Assembly: GCA_035711465.1 (NCBI GenBank) | Contig: DASTCC010000113.1 | Coordinates: 1-25,894, forward strand | Length of the DNA stretch: 25,894 nt | Direction: 5' to 3' | From: DASTCC01 sp035711465 | Lineage (GTDB): Bacteria; Acidobacteriota; Vicinamibacteria; Vicinamibacterales; SCN-69-37 | Part shown: positions 22,839-25,894 of the stretch, in pieces | Numbering within the stretch: position 1 is the first letter of the stretch | How the letters are laid out: every line of letters starts with the position of its first letter | Translations under genes and position numbers: made by a program | Notes under the pieces: generated by a model | The model's input: the letters and a program-made list of their open reading frames with translations, nothing else | Databases searched by the model: none | Told to the model about the DNA's origin: nothing

Positions 22839-25800
22839 ATGGCGCCCTTCTCCCCGATTCCGGCACGACGGCCAATACGCGTCATCCTGTCGTCGACGGC
22901 GCTCCTGCAGTTCATGTCGGCACGGAGCGCCGCCGCGCTGGTGGTGGCGCAGCTCGGGGTCGCGGCGTTCTTCATCGCCGGCGTGATGCGGAGCGCGGTC
23001 GGCGACTCGGCCGGCTGGTTCGTGCTCGCGGCGACGGTCTGGGCGTACTTCGCGCGCGCGCTCGACATCGAGAGCTGGGCGCTGCTCGTGCCGGGCGGCT
23101 TCGTCGGCCGCGTCACCGCCGGCCTCGGTCCGAGAGTTGCCGCCTTCGCCAACGCCGCCGCCTTCGTCGAGCGATTGCTCCTCGGCGCCATCGCCACCGT
23201 CGTCCTCGGTCAGTACCTCGCCGGGTCCGTCGGCACGGCGATCGCCGGGTTCCGCTTCACCGGCTACGTGCGACCGGAGGATCTCTCGACGCTGCTGGCG
23301 GTCATCACCATCGGCGTGATCTGGATCGGCGCGCGGCTCGGCCGCGCCGTCAACCGCGAGCTGATGGCGCGCGGCATCTGGATCGGCGTCGGGATCCTCA
23401 TCGTCCCGATCGTCTGGGGCCTGATCACGTGGGCGCGCGGTCTCGGCCGGCCGGCAGCCGTGCTGTTGTCGCTGCCGCCGCCGACGTCGATGACGCCGTG
23501 GTCATCGATCAACGTCGCCATCAGCGTGCTCGTCGGTCTCGGCATCGCGCTCGCCGCGGTCGGCAGCGGCGAGGCGCTGATGCGCGTCGCGCACGAGTTT
23601 CCCCCGCCCCGGCTGCACGCGCTGCGCCGGACCAGCCACGTGTCCTTGGCGTTCGCGGCCGTGGTGATGACAATCGGCACGTTCCTCGTCACCCTGCTGG
23701 TGCCGGCCGCCGAGGAGCTGTTCTGGAGCAACGCCCCGATCGCCGCGCTGGCGCAGCATCTGGCCGGACCGGTGTGGGCGCGTGACCTGGTGGCGCTCGG
23801 CATTGCCGTCGCGGCGGCGCTCATCCTCGTGCCCGCCGCGCACGCGGCGATCGTCGACGCGCAGGGCATGGTCCATCGCGCCTCGGCCGACGTGCCATTC
23901 CAGCAGCAGCTGGCGTCGCTCAACACCCGCTTCGGGATGCCGGTGCGATCGGCCGACGTCACCGCGCTCGCCGTCGTCGGCGCCATCGTCGTCAGCGGCG
24001 GCCGCATTTCCTGGCTCGCGCACGGCTACGCGCTCGCGATCGCCGTGATGCTGGTGCTGGCGATCGCGGCGCTCGTCAGACTGCGGCAGAAGCCGCAGGA
24101 GCGCGCGGTCGAAGTGCCGATCAATCTGGTCACGTCGAAGCGCGAGATTCCGCTCGGCCTCGGCGGGCTGGCGGCCGTGGCCGGCATCGGCGCGGCGGCG
24201 CTGATCTTCACCGGAGACGGCGCGGCGATCGCGACGTCGCTCTCGATGGCGGTGCTGCTCCTGTGGCGCACGGCGGTGACGCGCGGCGCGGGCGAGACGA
24301 TCGACGAGGCCGAGCGCGACTCGTTCAACCTCCTGCTCGCGACCGATCTGACGCCGGGGCAGGTCGAGGCGCGGCCGGGCAACGTGCTCGTGCCGGTGCG
24401 CAATCCGCATCAGCTCGACCACGTCGCCGCCGCGCTTCGCATGCCCGGCGATCGCGACGTCGTCATCATGACCGCGCGGCTGATCGACGTCGACGTCAGC
24501 GAGGCGGCCGCCGGCGGCGGCGCGCCGACCGTGAGCGAGCGCCGGCTGCTGTCCGAGGTGATGACGCTCGCCGAGCGCATCGGCCGGCCGGTGCGCCTGC
24601 TGATCGTCCCGGCGCGCAGCGTCGTCGACGCGATCGTCGGCACCGCGATCCGGCTGGGGTCGTCCGACATCCTGGTCGGCGAGTCGATGACGCTCTCGGC
24701 CGAGGATCAGGCGCGCATGCTCGGCGAGGCGTGGGAGCGCGCCGACAAGCCCGAGGCGCCGGACGTGCGCCTCGTCATCCACCATCGCAGCGGCCGGTTC
24801 GACACCTATCACCTCGGCGCGCATCCGCCGTCGCTCTCTCCCCGCGATCTCGATCTGATTCATCGCGTCTGGCTCGACGCGACGAAAGCCATCGGCCCGC
24901 ACGTGCACCACCACGACGTGGTTCGGGCCGCCCTGACGATCATGGAACAACAACTGAGCGGTCCTGAACGGGACGCGGTGCTCGCGGCGATCCGCGACAT
25001 CGCCCGTCCTGCGGAAGAACTCGCGACGGTCCTTCGCACGCGCGACTACGCGCGGTTGCGCGACATGCTGCGCAACCGCCACGCCGGCGACGTGGCCACG
25101 CTGCTCACGGCGCTCACCGTCGAAGACCAGGCGGTGGTGTTCCGGGTGCTGCCGCGGGGCGCGGCGGCCGACATCTTCGAGTACCTCTCGCACGACGCCA
25201 AGGCGGCGCTGCTGCGCGCGCTCGCGCAGGAGGAAGTGGCGGCGCTGCTCAACAACATGGCGCCCGACGACCGCACGATGTTCTTGGAGGAACTGCCGGC
25301 CAGCGCCACCCGCGAACTGCTCACCCTGCTGACCCCGAAGGAGCGCGCCGTCGCGCTCACCCTGCTCGGCTACCCGGAAAAATCCGTCGGCCGGCTGATG
25401 ACGCCGAACTACCTGGCGGCGAGCGAGGCCTGGACCGTCCGCGAGACGCTCGACTACGTGCGCGCGCACGGCGAGGACAGCGAGACGCTCAACCACATCT
25501 ACGTCGTCGATCCGCAAGGCGTGCTGATCGACGACATCCGGATCCGCGAGTTCCTGCTGGCGCCGCTCGACAAGACGGTGGCCGAGCTGATGGATCGGCG
25601 CTTCATCGCGCTCAAGGCGACCGACTCGCAGGAGGCCGCGGTGGCGGTGTTCCGCGAGTACGACCGCGGCGCGCTGCCGGTGACCGACACCGCCGGCGTG
25701 CTGATCGGCATCGTCACCATCGACGACGTGCTGGACGTCGCCGAAGCGACGGCGACGCGCGAGATTCAGCGGATCGGTGGCTCGGAGGCGCTCGACGAAC

Positions 25801-25894
25801 CCTACATCAGCATTGCCTTCTGGAAGATGATCCAGAAGCGGGCCGGATGGCTGACGGCGCTGTTCCTCGGGGAGATGCTCACGGCGACGGCGAT
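22839..25894 (+). CDS. APC-like permease / universal-stress domain / MgtE magnesium transporter fusion, 3' end outside window
   Basis: One uninterrupted frame of at least 1018 codons, still open at the window edge. Residues about 25-475 hold roughly eleven membrane helices of an APC-superfamily permease type. Residues about 515-700 resemble a universal-stress-protein domain (NVLVPVRNP, DVVIMTARL, GSSDILVGESM); its ATP loop is degenerate, with E and M where G and S/T are expected after G614. From residue 702 comes a full MgtE cytoplasmic part: N domain (LRTRDYARLRDMLRNRHAGD, VFRVLPRGAAADIFEYL), then CBS domains from about 849 (SVGRLMTPN, VAELMDRRF, GIVTIDDVLDV), and the start of its first membrane helix (KRAGWLTALFLGE). 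MgtE proteins are Mg2+-gated Mg2+ channels. No stop lies between parts, and the ATG at 24942 has no ribosome-binding site. The ATG at 22839 also lacks one, so the start is uncertain. Confidence 0.82.
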   Translation, partial: MAPFSPIPARRPIRVILSSTALLQFMSARSAAALVVAQLGVAAFFIAGVMRSAVGDSAGWFVLAATVWAYFARALDIESWALLVPGGFVGRVTAGLGPRVAAFANAAAFVERLLLGAIATVVLGQYLAGSVGTAIAGFRFTGYVRPEDLSTLLAVITIGVIWIGARLGRAVNRELMARGIWIGVGILIVPIVWGLITWARGLGRPAAVLLSLPPPTSMTPWSSINVAISVLVGLGIALAAVGSGEALMRVAHEFPPPRLHALRRTSHVSLAFAAVVMTIGTFLVTLLVPAAEELFWSNAPIAALAQHLAGPVWARDLVALGIAVAAALILVPAAHAAIVDAQGMVHRASADVPFQQQLASLNTRFGMPVRSADVTALAVVGAIVVSGGRISWLAHGYALAIAVMLVLAIAALVRLRQKPQERAVEVPINLVTSKREIPLGLGGLAAVAGIGAAALIFTGDGAAIATSLSMAVLLLWRTAVTRGAGETIDEAERDSFNLLLATDLTPGQVEARPGNVLVPVRNPHQLDHVAAALRMPGDRDVVIMTARLIDVDVSEAAAGGGAPTVSERRLLSEVMTLAERIGRPVRLLIVPARSVVDAIVGTAIRLGSSDILVGESMTLSAEDQARMLGEAWERADKPEAPDVRLVIHHRSGRFDTYHLGAHPPSLSPRDLDLIHRVWLDATKAIGPHVHHHDVVRAALTIMEQQLSGPERDAVLAAIRDIARPAEELATVLRTRDYARLRDMLRNRHAGDVATLLTALTVEDQAVVFRVLPRGAAADIFEYLSHDAKAALLRALAQEEVAALLNNMAPDDRTMFLEELPASATRELLTLLTPKERAVALTLLGYPEKSVGRLMTPNYLAASEAWTVRETLDYVRAHGEDSETLNHIYVVDPQGVLIDDIRIREFLLAPLDKTVAELMDRRFIALKATDSQEAAVAVFREYDRGALPVTDTAGVLIGIVTIDDVLDVAEATATREIQRIGGSEALDEPYISIAFWKMIQKRAGWLTALFLGEMLTATA

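Noticed and set aside
23502..25517. Long minus-strand open frame (671 codons) opposite the transporter fusion
   Set aside because: Same low-complexity Arg/Asp/His composition; the plus strand has recognisable transporter domains throughout.
24942..25894. MgtE as a separate gene starting at the ATG at 24942
   Set aside because: No stop codon ends the upstream permease frame, no ribosome-binding site precedes this ATG, and the methionine lies inside the typical last helix of the USP-containing permease. A fusion is the direct reading, though internal initiation is not excluded.

Overview
The window is GC-rich, densely coding DNA on a chromosome-like backbone. No gene-free stretch exceeds 300 bases; the longest gap is about 130. 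Two large FtsX/MacB-type permeases without an ATPase partner, each next to a PadR regulator gene, are the 'Acidobacterial duplicated orphan permease' (ADOP) arrangement. Together with secreted DFSGRW, FG-GAP and PQQ-propeller proteins, this suggests an acidobacterium, perhaps of the Vicinamibacteria type. That placement is an inference from gene content. I see no tRNA, rRNA, CRISPR array, insertion sequence or phage gene.

Region 1 (1-7123) holds two PadR/permease modules. The first is the 3' end of a padR gene, a small secreted protein and an ADOP permease. A minus-strand DUF3558-like secreted protein lies between the modules. The second is a complete padR gene preceded by two tandem palindromes and coupled to a second ADOP permease. 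Region 2 (7141-11621, plus strand) has a membrane-anchored PQQ-type beta-propeller protein, an AraC regulator overlapping it by four bases, and a secreted TPR/FG-GAP protein.

Region 3 (11649-14718, minus strand) has a YihY/BrkB-family membrane protein and a TMTC-like GT-C glycosyltransferase with a C-terminal TPR array. Facing them is a small orphan PadR gene (14800-15141) whose -35/-10 spacer carries a perfect palindrome. A low-GC noncoding block with small repeats separates it from region 4 (15256-19733, minus strand). Region 4 holds an OsmC-like protein, an FAD/NAD(P) monooxygenase whose reading frame appears to start at an ATC codon, a secreted TPR protein, and a PanE/ApbA-like ketopantoate reductase two bases behind the TPR gene.

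Region 5 (19787-25894, plus strand) is a methionine/sulfur operon: homoserine O-acyltransferase (metX), O-acetylhomoserine sulfhydrylase (metY) and a CoA-binding protein. It is followed in the same direction by one very long open frame that runs off the window. That frame joins an APC-like permease, a degenerate universal-stress domain and an MgtE magnesium channel/transporter (N domain, CBS pair, first membrane helix) with no stop codon. This three-part fusion is the most unusual object in the window. Next come the non-AUG monooxygenase start and the PadR operators.
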